DNA from: Streptomyces lichenis
GTDB taxonomy: Bacteria; Actinomycetota; Actinomycetes; Streptomycetales; Streptomycetaceae
DNA: 64,000 nucleotides
NCBI RefSeq assembly: GCF_023218175.1
Contig: NZ_JALPTH010000022.1
Location: 1-64,000 of the forward strand
Reading direction: 5' to 3'
The notes beneath the pieces were generated by a model. That model was not told the DNA's origin. It worked only from the letters and a program-made list of their open reading frames with translations, and did no database searches. Positions 25,401-33,365 of the stretch are shown here, one piece after another; position 1 is the stretch's first letter, and each line of letters begins with the position of its first letter. A program made the position numbers and the translations under genes.

Positions 25401-26451
25401 ACTTCCAGCACAGGTCGAAGGAGTCGTTCTGCCCGTCGTCCTCGCACGCGCCGTACTTGCGCTCGATGTACGACGACGTGAGGTCGAAGCCCTCGCCGAC
25501 CTGCGAACCCTGGTTGTTGGTGTTGGCGGTCCGCCCGTCGATGCTGCCCGAGTCGTAGGAGAGGGCGAGCGACGGCTGGGGGCCCGCCGCGGCCGGAGGT
25601 GTGGTGAGCGGATACGACCAGGAGAAGCCACCGGAGGAGCTGCCCGCCTCCCATGCGGCGGACGCCGCGAGCGGCGTCGCCTTGAAGTCGCCGGCCCCCG
25701 CCCCCGAGGAGCCGCCCGGGGCGGCCATGACGGCCATCACGGTGGGCGCGGCGGAGGATCCGGAGACACCGGTGCGGGTGGTGACCTTCTGCGCGTGGAC
25801 GTCGTTGTCGGAGACCTGCGGGGTGGTGGTTCGGCAGCGGGCGGCTTGAGGCGTGGTGAGCGCACAGGCCGGCAGGGTCACCAGGCCGAGCCGGGTGGAC
25901 CAGTTGCCACCGATCGCCGAGGCGAACGAGCTGTAGTCGACGGTGATGTCGGCGGGCCCCGGTCGGTCGGCGGCCACCGTGAAGAGCACGCCGGTCACCC
26001 CCGCCCGGCGGGCCGTCTTCTGGTCCAGGACGCGGATGTCGGCCGTGCCTCCGGCCACGGGCCGCGACTGGCGCGAGGACGCGGCCCGCTTGGCGGCCCG
26101 GACCCGCACGAGCGCGCCGCCTTCGGGTGCCGCGGTCACGTCGACCGTACGGGAGGACGCCTTGGGCCAGGCCGCCGCCTGTCGCTCGGCACGCGCGGAC
26201 TCCACCAGTCTCCGGTTGACCGCCTTCTCCTTCGCGACCTTGGCGCGTGCGGCGGTCGCCTGAGGAGAGGTGACGGGGTGGACGCGGGTGGGCTGGAGGC
26301 CGGGCACGTCCGGGCGTCCGGGCCGCTCCGCGGCCACGGCCACGGACACCGGGGGCGCCGGGAGCGCCGGTACGGACAACGCGGTCGTCAGGAGCAGGGT
26401 GAGGGTGATCCGCCGGGCGGCTGGGCGCCGACGGGACTGGCGAAGCGACAC
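19477..26451 (-). CDS. secreted Rhs/YD-repeat polymorphic toxin with Hint and nucleotidyltransferase-like tip
   Basis: A 2324-residue exported protein. I chose the GTG at 26451 (GGAGAG upstream) because it begins a basic, hydrophobic signal peptide (residues 1-40, ending near VAVAAE). A SpvB/TcaC-like front is followed by many YD repeats (residues about 850-1850, e.g. YDALGRITATW, YEYDLYGRLVKTG) and the Rhs core end at DPDGRR (from 1895). A linker with two Ca-loop-like motifs (1915-1923, 1952-1957) leads to a Hint domain (Cys2068 to His2208-Asn2209, with THEHPFW). The last 115 residues (2210-2324) carry GSRANG...SDWDY, the active-site pattern of nucleotidyltransferases. Hint cleavage after Asn2209 would free this tip. 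Confidence 0.9.
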   Translation of the reverse strand: MSLRQSRRRPAARRITLTLLLTTALSVPALPAPPVSVAVAAERPGRPDVPGLQPTRVHPVTSPQATAARAKVAKEKAVNRRLVESARAERQAAAWPKASSRTVDVTAAPEGGALVRVRAAKRAASSRQSRPVAGGTADIRVLDQKTARRAGVTGVLFTVAADRPGPADITVDYSSFASAIGGNWSTRLGLVTLPACALTTPQAARCRTTTPQVSDNDVHAQKVTTRTGVSGSSAAPTVMAVMAAPGGSSGAGAGDFKATPLAASAAWEAGSSSGGFSWSYPLTTPPAAAGPQPSLALSYDSGSIDGRTANTNNQGSQVGEGFDLTSSYIERKYGACEDDGQNDSFDLCWKYDNASLVLNGKASELVKDDKTGVWHLKGDDASKVTRSTGAANGDADGEHWKLVTGDGTTYSFGLNKLPGAGDERTDSVWTVPVYGDDKDEPGYDGGSAFTDRHEKQAWRWNLDLVQDVHGNASTYWYKAETNHYAQNGAKADPKPYTRGGYLEEIRYGQRADTLFTASASNKVTFSYAERCFADNCSGLTADTADDWPDVPFDSICSAGTNDCEATGPSFFTRKRLTGVNTFHWSRTAPESYQPVDSYALGQKFFDGQDIGNTSDQVLTLTSVSRTGRNGGEVTVPPIEFTYQQRPNRVDASGDDILPLTRPRMASLISETGAITSVTFSTPECVRGTAMPAAEDDNNRSCYPVYWPVNGGDPKLDWFHKYRVTSVTTNDPGAGNPGTQVTYEYSGPGWHYDDDPFTKEKHRTWSAWRGYQKVTSYTGDEGATRTKSVKLFMQGMHGDKRKDGTTRSAVVRGIDLDNASGTATDDLDVPDLQDGDQLAGRLRQEIGYDGATATSAVVNEFWSKETASQQRSYANSRAYFVKPSRIHSHTYLTTARTWRTTAISHTYDPAYASTTTTEDHGVWSASGDETCTRNWYARNQEKGLTGLVSRTRTVAKPCATGEGSLNLPANALTRGDVLADIATVYDNPSATGWSPGQVPTLGLSTWSGRPKSYPAASGTADRDPSAATGWQTVGTTVYDTDTAKLGRSLKATDAKGRTTTTAYYPAAAGPLTTKVVTAPRLSSNNQAHQTTTTYDPARGTERTVLDANAKRTEHTYDALGRITATWLPPRSKSAGDNPDARFGYGMERDKAPWSSVATLKADGTSYDTTYSLFDSQLRPIQTQSASPQGGRILTDTRYNSRGLAYETYKDVWDDQKAPEGVYQRVPYGGATQTLTEFDGAARPITSTLLVDGVTKWSTRTTYTGDSTATTAPTGGTASRTITDALGRTTETRTYAGTQPDDTEYGAATGKAYTRVRYTHTRDGQQSSVTGPDGAVWTYEYDLYGRLVKTGDPDKGTGLTTYDELDQVDTTKDAHGRLLLLGYDELGRKTGLWKSTRTDASKLAAWTYDSVSKGLPTASIRYENGLTGKAYTKQVTGYDELGRPTGSSLTLPATDPLVTSGAVAATTAFATTYRQDGTVNTAKEPAAAGLPAETLTHRYTATGLPTELSGTSGYLLGATYTALGQVGQLQLGPSSAAGTKRVFLTQTYEKGTGRLTQAAVDDQTRGPVQDLAYSYDQAGNVTAIADSANTGTGSDNQCFTYDAYRRLSEAWTPKTADCATSGRTAANLGGPAPYWTGYTYTASGQRKTEKQNTGTPVTRTYCYDTARPHALTATTTTGNCTGGAAQYRYDATGNTVKRVKQAGASATQTLDWNEEGGLARLADDAAATATNYLYDADGQLLIRRDNATDGETVLYLGATEVHLKTGKKWANRYYSAAGATIALRSNESGTEKLSFLAADHHATSSVAVSGDATQSLSKRYTTPFGASRGTPSGTWPDDKGFLGKPTDTRTGLTHVEAREYDPSTGQFISVDPVLQLELDQTLNGYSYGMQNPATFADPDGRRLACGQGFDVPCPSNDSNGDGVINHSPTRPAAVFHPRPSKPVTWREEGWAAADIDGDGVIQILPGVHIKPGWHGTSEFIDAFYARIKETVGYGSDELRVEFAANHRDEVSVQIPVNKALVNACQVTGCPSKKRYIYNFFAVAVVGGALQQGVGGRGRVGGRKSTNCGNCFLAGTDVLMGDGTTKDIEDIKVGDKVLATDPETGQVAPRKVTRLIRTEDDKHFNELSIATPDGVEQLTATHEHPFWSPSHRRWIEASDLKPGDTLRTDEDATVIVTGNRPFTKHARTYNFTVNGLHTYYVLAGQTALLVHNSNGWCGPGLRTASEAGFSPTDSKRIQNAADKAGQPIIVVGSRANGTPNPTSDWDYILSGPSRTRHSVKNSLPRGTGDGEGSGRGRDFWQSYNPNRPDYAELDRDKPYVVFEPRSR

Positions 26452-26569
26452 AGGGGCTCTCCGGGAACAGGGGAGGGATCGGCTCGGCGGCCGTGAGACT
26501 GAAGGCGTGAGGGGGCCCGGCTCCGCCCTGACGGCGGCCGGTGGCCGGTCGCCGGGGCGGAGCGGCAGG

Positions 26570-29500
26570 TCAGTAGCCCACGAGGGACTCCACCTGGGCG
26601 GCATCGGTCATCGCGCCGGCCCACAGTCGGACGTCGGTGATCCGTCCGGTCAGATGGTTGCCCCAGGCGCTGTCGACCCAGGCCCGGCCGGTTGAGAACT
26701 GGCCTGTGCCCGTGGACGCCGTGAAGCTCAGCGGTTCGGCCTGCGGGGAGCTGCCGACGTAGAGCGTGAGGGTCCGCTTGCGGGCGTCATAGGCGCCCAC
26801 CAGGCCCACTTCCGCGTCGAGGACGGCGACCTCGTCGCTGACCACGGACGCGCCCGTGCCGTTCCCGGTCAGACGGCCGAAGTGCCAGCGGCCGACCGGT
26901 ACGGTCTCCATGCGCGGTACACCCTGGTCGTCCAGGACCGGGTTGCCCTCCTCGTCCAGCACCGGTTCCTCTGCGGTCCCCGTCTTCTCCAGCCACAGAC
27001 TCCACGACGAGCCCGTCTCCGTACGCTGGCCCACGACCTGCGCACGGTGCCCGTCGGGCTTCGCGAGCAGCGCCTTCGAGGCCACCGCGACCTCGGTGGA
27101 CACGGTGAACGATCCGGAGCCGTCGACGATCGGGCGCACGGACTCGGCCGAGCCGGACACGCCGTCGAACGCAAGCCCCTCTCCGTCCAGTCCGGCGCCG
27201 GGCGCCAGGGCGAGGTCACGGCCGTAGCCGGAGAGGTCCGGCAGGGACGAGCCGCCGGCACCGGCAGGCGCGTAGTGGGCTACCAGTTCGGCGTAGGCCT
27301 TGCCGGCCGCGTCGACGGGGCTCGCCTCACGGGCGATGAACTCGGCGAGTTGGGCGCTCTGCCACACGGCCACCTCGTCCACTTCCCCGGGGAAGTGGTC
27401 GACGTACGCGTCGCGGTACTTCACCCGGCCGATCTGCAGGGGGCCGGTGGAGGACCAGGCGCCGGTGGTGAGGGTGTCACTGCCCTGCGGCACGCCGTTG
27501 ACATACAGGGTCAGTGTCTTCCTGCCGGTGTCGACCACGGCGGCGAGGTGGGTCCACACCCCGAGGGCGGCCCGTTCCCGTGCCTCGACCCGCTGGTTGT
27601 CCAGTGCGGTCGACACGGCGTCGGCGTCGGGCAGCCGCAGGCACCAGGTCTTCGCGCCCTCGCAGTAGCCGAGGAAGAAGGCGCTCTGGTGGGCGCCGTC
27701 CTGGCCGAGGACGGTGGCGGCCCGACCGGTGCTGTCGAGCCGTACCCAGGCGGCCACACTGTAGGAGGCCTGGGTTTCCAGGACTCGGCCGGCGGTGGCG
27801 GCATAGGCCTGGCCGGACATTCTCAGTGCCTTGTCCTCGGCCGTCTTTCCGCTCTCCGTGACGACGCCCCGGCGGCCCGTGCTCACCCGTGTGGCAGCGG
27901 AGAGCGCCGCGTCGTCCCGCTGCGCGGGTTGTGCCGCCGACACGTCGATCGCGGCGCCGGAGGACTCGTTGAACGTCCACCGCCCGACCGGGCCCGCCCC
28001 CTCGGCCACCAGGAACCGCACGGTGTTCTGTCCGGTGCGGCCCACGGCGTCCTTGGCCCGGACGTCGAGGGTGATCGTGCCGGAGTCGACCGGGGTGATG
28101 GTCTCCGAGACCGTGGCCCCCGTCTTCCACGGCCGCCAGGCGGAGTCCGTGGAGAGTCTGTAGGAGTAGGCCGTGTTGACGTCCTTGCTTCCGTCGGCCG
28201 GTCCGAACGAGACGGTTCCGGGCGTCCCCGGCGCGCCACGTGGTGCACAGGCACCGGGCAGGCAGGCGCCGTACACGCTGCTGAACGTGATCTTCGGTGG
28301 CTTGGGAGCCGACGCGTCCACGGTGAAGTAGCAGTAGGGGGTGCCACCGCTGCTCAGAAAGCTCTTGCCGCTGTTGTAGTAGGAGCGGGTGACGGCGCGG
28401 TAGCGGTACTGGCGGTTCTCCGCCAGGGCGGTGTCCCAATCCTTGTTCTGATCGGTCCCGTCCCCGACATAGCCGCTGCGCGGACTGAGGGCGCCGGTGG
28501 CCGGCTCCGGGACGTTCGACCATGTGCCGTCACTGTTCTTGGCGTCCACGTCGAAGTGGACCCTGAGCGAGGCCCCGCTCTCTCCTCCACTGGCCGTCTG
28601 CGGGGTGGCCGCGAGGTTGGGCGTGGGGTCCGACCACACCGTGGGGCTGGAGGCGGAGGTGGAGCAGACCTGACCGGTGCCCGTCTCGAAGCCGTACTCG
28701 GTGGGGGTGGCCGGCTTGCCGGCGTAGGTCACCACGAGGACGGCGTCGTCGTCGAACCTCTTCCAGGCGATCGGGTCGGACTCGTCCTTCGCCCTGAGCA
28801 TCAGCGTCAGTTTGGAGAAGGATCCGTTGGCGAAGGACCTGACCGTCGGGGTGAGGTTCTCGTCCGGCTCGTCGGCGTTGTCGTGGAACTCGATGGCCGC
28901 CCGGGGCTGGCTGGGGCTGCACGCGCTTCCCCGGCCGGCGGACACGTTCCGGTCACCCATCTGGTCCCATGCCTGACCCGAGGCGGGCCCCTTCGGCCCC
29001 GGCCATGACGTGGACTTGGAGATCTCGTTGGTCCTCTCCAGGTCCACCCAGCGCGCGTCACACGAGAAGGACCAGGTCTCCGTGACCCGGAACTCCGCGT
29101 CCAGCACGTGCTTGCCCTTGAGGCTGCCCGGTGTGAACTCGAAGTACATGCGGTTGGTGTACGGGGTGCCGGTCGTGCAGGCGTAGAGGTATCCGCCGAT
29201 CACCGCGGACCCGCACCGGCCGACGCTCATGCCGTTCTCGCCGCCGGAGAAGTTGTAGAAGACGTCGCCGTCGGAGGAGAGCACGGTCCGCTCGGACTCG
29301 TTGAGCTCCACCGAGGGGTCGATGTACAGAGGGAGTTCGGCGGGGGTCGTACGCGCGATGAGTGCGGGGTCGGGGCTGACGGCGACCGTCTCGGCCGTCA
29401 CGTCGACCTCCATCACGGCGGCCTCGTCCCCCGTCCCGGGGCCGGCGAGCGGGTCGCCCTCTCCTTCCGGTCCGGCCGGTCGTGCCGGGGGGTCCTCCGA

Positions 29501-30334
29501 CGCGGGCTCCGGGCCGGAGCGGACGGCGGAACGCTTCCCCGCCGCTGGAGCAGCCGCCTTCCGCGGCTGTGCACCGGAGTCGACCGCGTCTCCCGCGGAG
29601 TTCCACATCCGGGCAGACGGCGAGCGGAAGACGACCTGGCCGTTGCCGTCGACCGCCTCCATGCTCCCGGCCGCGCCATCGCGCATCCGCAGTCCGTCGG
29701 TTGCCAGGGTGTACGTCAGGGAGGACCCGGAGAGGTCCGAGGCGGCCTCCAGCGACTCGACCTCCAGAACCTGGCGGAAGCCTTCGACGGTGGCCGTGAG
29801 GATCAGGTTGACGTCGGGACGCACGTCCTCGTAGACGACCCGTGGGCCGTCCAGCTTCGGCTCCGGCAGCCGGCCCGGCCAGCCGAGGGACACGGAACGG
29901 CCGTCATCCCCGATGGTCACCAGCTTCTCGCCGTCGCCACCGGACGAGAAGGAGAGGTCGACGGCGGCGCCCTTCGGCCCGATCGTTCCGTCGCTCCTCC
30001 TGTGCAGGGTGGGGTCGGGTGCGGCCCACCCGCCGTCGGGCGACGCGACACGGACGGGGACGATCGACCTCTCCAGGGTGAAGGTCTGCCCGTCCGGGTT
30101 GGCGAACACCGTGTCGCGCTCTGTCCGTTCGCCCACCACCTCGACACGCTCGCCGGCGGCCGCGGCCTCGCGTTGGGCCTGACCGGCCTCCGTGACCGCG
30201 GCTTCGACGGCGACGGCCGGAGTGGGGGCAAGCCCGACCGGCAGGGTCGCCAGCACCGCGAACGCCATCGCGGACGCGAGTCCGCGCCGTCCGGCTTCCC
30301 GGCGTCTTCGAAGTCCGCACGCCTCCCACACCAT
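26570..30334 (-). CDS. secreted LamG-domain partner of the Rhs protein
   Basis: A 1254-residue exported protein with a signal peptide (residues 1-43, ending near PAVAVEA). The front half (about 60-600) contains beta-rich regions with DPSVELNESERTVLSSDGD and a DNRP-type Cys-containing segment typical of proteins that accompany Rhs genes in Streptomyces. Two concanavalin-like LamG/jellyroll domains follow: about residues 770-980 (VGRWTFNESSG, SYSVAAWVRLD, LYVNGVPQG) and 1020-1250 (LVAHYAPAG, SFTVSTEVAV, ITDVRLWAGAM). It precedes the toxin gene by 118 bp on the same strand. It probably binds glycans or the wall and helps display or deliver the Rhs protein; that role is inferred. Confidence 0.8.
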   Translation of the reverse strand: MVWEACGLRRRREAGRRGLASAMAFAVLATLPVGLAPTPAVAVEAAVTEAGQAQREAAAAGERVEVVGERTERDTVFANPDGQTFTLERSIVPVRVASPDGGWAAPDPTLHRRSDGTIGPKGAAVDLSFSSGGDGEKLVTIGDDGRSVSLGWPGRLPEPKLDGPRVVYEDVRPDVNLILTATVEGFRQVLEVESLEAASDLSGSSLTYTLATDGLRMRDGAAGSMEAVDGNGQVVFRSPSARMWNSAGDAVDSGAQPRKAAAPAAGKRSAVRSGPEPASEDPPARPAGPEGEGDPLAGPGTGDEAAVMEVDVTAETVAVSPDPALIARTTPAELPLYIDPSVELNESERTVLSSDGDVFYNFSGGENGMSVGRCGSAVIGGYLYACTTGTPYTNRMYFEFTPGSLKGKHVLDAEFRVTETWSFSCDARWVDLERTNEISKSTSWPGPKGPASGQAWDQMGDRNVSAGRGSACSPSQPRAAIEFHDNADEPDENLTPTVRSFANGSFSKLTLMLRAKDESDPIAWKRFDDDAVLVVTYAGKPATPTEYGFETGTGQVCSTSASSPTVWSDPTPNLAATPQTASGGESGASLRVHFDVDAKNSDGTWSNVPEPATGALSPRSGYVGDGTDQNKDWDTALAENRQYRYRAVTRSYYNSGKSFLSSGGTPYCYFTVDASAPKPPKITFSSVYGACLPGACAPRGAPGTPGTVSFGPADGSKDVNTAYSYRLSTDSAWRPWKTGATVSETITPVDSGTITLDVRAKDAVGRTGQNTVRFLVAEGAGPVGRWTFNESSGAAIDVSAAQPAQRDDAALSAATRVSTGRRGVVTESGKTAEDKALRMSGQAYAATAGRVLETQASYSVAAWVRLDSTGRAATVLGQDGAHQSAFFLGYCEGAKTWCLRLPDADAVSTALDNQRVEARERAALGVWTHLAAVVDTGRKTLTLYVNGVPQGSDTLTTGAWSSTGPLQIGRVKYRDAYVDHFPGEVDEVAVWQSAQLAEFIAREASPVDAAGKAYAELVAHYAPAGAGGSSLPDLSGYGRDLALAPGAGLDGEGLAFDGVSGSAESVRPIVDGSGSFTVSTEVAVASKALLAKPDGHRAQVVGQRTETGSSWSLWLEKTGTAEEPVLDEEGNPVLDDQGVPRMETVPVGRWHFGRLTGNGTGASVVSDEVAVLDAEVGLVGAYDARKRTLTLYVGSSPQAEPLSFTASTGTGQFSTGRAWVDSAWGNHLTGRITDVRLWAGAMTDAAQVESLVGY

Positions 30335-30512
30335 TGCCCCACCCCATGTTCACAGCGATCACACAGACGAACGAATAAGAACGACAACAGTCCGTAGCTG
30401 TCAAGGGACGCAGTGCGAATGCTCTCGGTGTGGCCGGAGATGAGCACTTCATGGCGGGGTGACGCTTGCGCGGGAGATTGGGAGCTCGACGTTCCGCAGC
30501 CAGGACAGCGAA

Positions 30513-30545
30513 CGGCCCCGCCGGAGCCTGCTTCCGGCGGGGCCG
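30513..30545 (-). terminator. terminator downstream of gntP
   Basis: CGGCCCCGCCGGA and TCCGGCGGGGCCG form a perfect 13-bp stem with a 7-base loop, 20 bp past the gntP stop on the minus strand. Its right arm starts the 46-bp repeat shared with the left end of the island. Confidence 0.75.
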
Positions 30546-30578
30546 CTCCGCGTGTGCCCGGGGCTCACACCGCCAGGC
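30533..30578. repeat. 46-bp direct repeat, right copy, overlapping the gntP 3' end
   Basis: Identical to 18779-18824. Here the last 14 bases are the authentic 3' end of gntP (codons for Leu-Ala-Val plus stop), so this is the resident copy and probably the original target site. Flanking similarity continues for about 25 further bases on the terminator side with mismatches. Confidence 0.85.
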
Positions 30579-32028
30579 TGAGTCCTGCCGCGACGGCGAA
30601 GCCGGCGAGGGAGAGGACGGATTCCAGGACCGTCCAGGACTTGAGGGTGTCGCGTTCGGAGATGCCGAAGTACTTGGCGACCATCCAGAAGCCGCCGTCG
30701 TTGACGTGCGAGGCGAAGATCGAGCCGGCCGAGATGGCCATGATGACCAGGGCCAGGAAGGGCTGGGAGTGGCCGGCGCCGTCCAGCAGGGGGAGGACGA
30801 TGCCGGCGGTGGTGACGATGGCGACGGTGGCCGAGCCCTGGGCGACGCGCAGGACGAGGGAGATGAGGTAGGCGAGGACGATGACCGGCAGGCCGATGCC
30901 GTGGAAGGTGTCGGAGAGGGCCTGGGCCACGCCGCTGGCCTTGAGCACCGCGCCGAAGACGCCGCCCGCACCGACCACCAGCAGGATGTTGCCGACCGGC
31001 TTGAGGGAGGCGGTGGAGACCGACTCCAGGGACTTGCGGGTCCAGCCGCGGCGGATGCCGAGGAGGTAGTAGGCGAGGAGCAGGGCGATGGTGAGGGCGG
31101 TGAAAGGGTTGCCGAAGAACTCGATCACCGAGCGGAGGGGGGAGGGATCGAGGGTGATGGAGGAGAAGGTGGCGGCCAGGATGAGGACCAGCGGGGTGCC
31201 GATGATGGTGAGGACGGTGACGAGGGAGACGGGGGCCTCGTCGGTGCCCCTGCGGTCGGCGGCTACGGCGGCCTTGGCGTCCTCGGCGGCCTCCAGCATG
31301 TCCTGCGGTACGGGGACGAAGACCCGCTTGCCGATCCAGGCCGCGTAGACCCAGGCGGCCAGCACGGCGGGGAGGCCGACGGCCACGCCCATCACGATCA
31401 CCCAGCCGAGGGAGACCTTCAGCAGTCCGGCGGCGGCCACCGGGCCGGGGTGCGGGGGCAGGAAGGCGTGGGTCATGGACAGCCCGGCGAGCAGCGGCAT
31501 CGCGTAGAGGAGGATCGACTTGCCGGACCGCTTGGCGGCGGCGTAGACGAGGGGCGCGAGGACGAAGATGCCCACGTCGAAGAAGACGGGTATGCCGAAG
31601 ATCAGTCCGGTCAGCCCCATGGCGAGCGGGGCGCGCCGCTCGCCGAAGAGGTGCAGCAGCCGGTGGGAGAGCACCTCGGCGCCGCCGGAGACCTCCAGGA
31701 TCGCGCCGAGCATGGTGCCCAGGCCGATGATGATGGCCACATGGCCGAGGATGCCGCCCATGCCGGTCTCGATGACCGAGGTGGCGGCCGACTTCTGGAC
31801 GGTGCCGAAGAGTTCGGTGACCGAGAGCCCGGCGGCGAGGCCGACGGCTATGGAGACGGCGAGCAGGGCGACGAACGGTTGGAGCCGGACTCTGATGATG
31901 AGGAAGAGGAGGAGGGCGATGCCGAGGGCGGCTACGGTGAGCAGCCCGGCGGTGCCGTCGATCAGGGTGAGCAGCCCGCCGGTGTGCGGGGTGGGCGGTG
32001 GGGGTGCGTCAGCGGCGAGGAGGTCCAC
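30565..32028 (-). CDS. GntP-family gluconate-type proton symporter
   Basis: A 487-residue permease with about twelve to fourteen hydrophobic helices and GntP landmarks GMGGILGHVAIIIGLGTMLG, GIPVFFDVGIFVLAPL, THAFLPPHPGPVAAAG and SIFASHVNDGGFWMV. The family takes up gluconate and related sugar acids with protons. I chose the GTG at 32028 (AAGGA upstream); the frame is open to 32100. It is the last gene of a minus-strand set with ridA, the iclR-type regulator and a kinase, so its substrate is likely the sugar acid used by that pathway. Its 3' end is duplicated at the far side of the toxin island. Confidence 0.9.
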   Translation of the reverse strand: MDLLAADAPPPPTPHTGGLLTLIDGTAGLLTVAALGIALLLFLIIRVRLQPFVALLAVSIAVGLAAGLSVTELFGTVQKSAATSVIETGMGGILGHVAIIIGLGTMLGAILEVSGGAEVLSHRLLHLFGERRAPLAMGLTGLIFGIPVFFDVGIFVLAPLVYAAAKRSGKSILLYAMPLLAGLSMTHAFLPPHPGPVAAAGLLKVSLGWVIVMGVAVGLPAVLAAWVYAAWIGKRVFVPVPQDMLEAAEDAKAAVAADRRGTDEAPVSLVTVLTIIGTPLVLILAATFSSITLDPSPLRSVIEFFGNPFTALTIALLLAYYLLGIRRGWTRKSLESVSTASLKPVGNILLVVGAGGVFGAVLKASGVAQALSDTFHGIGLPVIVLAYLISLVLRVAQGSATVAIVTTAGIVLPLLDGAGHSQPFLALVIMAISAGSIFASHVNDGGFWMVAKYFGISERDTLKSWTVLESVLSLAGFAVAAGLSLAV

Positions 32029-32145
32029 GGTTACCGGTCCTTGCGGTGGGGCGGCGGGGCGTTTTCGGCATGGGTGGGGCGCGGCACGGCGCCGTGGCAT
32101 GCGGCGCCGTACCGGGATGCGCTTCCTTGGAGGTGTGGCGGGTGG

Positions 32146-32583
32146 TCAGCCGAGGACGGCGAGGGCGTCGATCTCGATGAGGAGGCCGGCCGGGAGGCCC
32201 ACGTAGACGGTGGTGCGGGCGGCCGGCGGGCCGGCGAGGTCCTTGAAGAACTCGTTGTAGATCTCGTTCATCTCGGCGAAGTGCGCGGTGTCGGTGAGGT
32301 AGACGCGGATCATCACCGCGTCCTCCCAGCTCGCGCCGCCCTCCTTCAGGATCGCCTCGACGTTGGCGAAGGTCTGCAGGGTCTGCTCGCGCAGGGTGGG
32401 CCCGGCGGGGGTCGGGGCCTGGCCCGGGGTGGCGGGGAGGAAGCCGACCTGGCCGGCGACCTGGAGGATGTTGCCCTTGCGCACGCCGTGCGAGAACTTC
32501 GCCGGCGGGGTGGTGTGGGTGGGCGGGGTGAGGGCGGTCTTGGCGGGGGACTGCTGGGGGGTGGGGTGCTGAGGGGTGGTCAT
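32146..32583 (-). CDS. RidA-family enamine/imine deaminase
   Basis: This 145-residue RidA (YjgF/YER057c) protein hydrolyses reactive enamines such as 2-aminoacrylate that escape from PLP-dependent dehydratases. Visible family features are QVAGQVGFLP, the central NVEAILKEGGASWEDAV, and VGLPAGLLIEIDALAV at the end. The substrate-binding Arg of the motif AARTTVYVG is present. A 25-residue Pro/Thr/Gln-rich extension precedes the fold. Its ATG overlaps the stop of the regulator gene (ATGA). Proximity to a PLP amino-acid deaminase gene across the divergent promoter explains its job. Confidence 0.88.
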   Translation of the reverse strand: MTTPQHPTPQQSPAKTALTPPTHTTPPAKFSHGVRKGNILQVAGQVGFLPATPGQAPTPAGPTLREQTLQTFANVEAILKEGGASWEDAVMIRVYLTDTAHFAEMNEIYNEFFKDLAGPPAARTTVYVGLPAGLLIEIDALAVLG

Positions 32584-33365
32584 GGTGCCTCTTTCCTGCC
32601 GGGCTCCTGGCCGGCTGTGGCGGGGGTGCTGCCGGAGTAGTCCCGGCTGATGGCGTCGGCGGTGCGGCGCACCAGCGGGAGCAGGGTGAGGAGTTCCTCG
32701 GCGGTGACGACCACATTGGGCGCGGACACCGACATGGCGGCGGCGACCCGGCCGTCGGCGCCGCGCACGGGGGCCGCAACGCAGTTGATGGACTCCTCGT
32801 GGCCGCCGAGGTCGGTGGCCCAGCCCTGTTCGCGTACGGTCGCCAGCTCCTTGAGGAAGGCGGCGGCGTGCGGGATCGAACGGGCCGTGTACATGGGGTA
32901 GTCGAGCTTGGCGGCGAGGGCGCGGCGCTCGGGCTCGGGGAGGTCGGCGAGGAGCAGCTTGGCGACGGCGGCGACGGTGATGGCGACCGGCTTGCCGATG
33001 CGGGAGTACATCCGTACCGGGTAGCGGCTGTCGACCTTGTCGATGTAGAGCACCTCGCCCTCCTCGTACACCGCGAGGTGCACGGTGTGCCCGGTCTGCT
33101 CGCCGAGGCGTACGAGGTGGGGGTGGGCGACCTCGCGGACGTCGAGGTTCTCCACGGCCTCCTGGGCGAGGGCGAAGAGGCGGGCGCCGAGGCGGTAGCG
33201 CTGGTCGTCCTGCCGGTAGACCAGGCCGTGCTCGTGCAGGGTGCGCAGCAGCCGCAGGGCGGTGGACTTGTGCACGCCGAGGGCGGCGGCGACCTGCCCG
33301 AGGTCGGCGGGGCCGCGGGCGAGCAGCGGCAGGATGCTCAGCGCCCGGTCGACGGTCTGGCTCAT
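32580..33365 (-). CDS. IclR-family transcriptional regulator
   Basis: A 261-residue regulator with an N-terminal winged helix-turn-helix (VDRALSILPLLARGPADLGQVAAALGVHKSTALRLLRTL) written here as parts: DNA-recognition region VHKSTALRLL, then an effector-binding domain (about 80-240) with GHTVHLAVYEEGEVLYI and a Cys in INCVAAPVRG. IclR proteins of this kind bind small sugar acids or amino acids. Both ends overlap neighbours by ATGA (kinase upstream, ridA downstream). It most likely controls the divergent promoter between the kinase and deaminase genes. Confidence 0.9.
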   Translation of the reverse strand: MSQTVDRALSILPLLARGPADLGQVAAALGVHKSTALRLLRTLHEHGLVYRQDDQRYRLGARLFALAQEAVENLDVREVAHPHLVRLGEQTGHTVHLAVYEEGEVLYIDKVDSRYPVRMYSRIGKPVAITVAAVAKLLLADLPEPERRALAAKLDYPMYTARSIPHAAAFLKELATVREQGWATDLGGHEESINCVAAPVRGADGRVAAAMSVSAPNVVVTAEELLTLLPLVRRTADAISRDYSGSTPATAGQEPGRKEAP

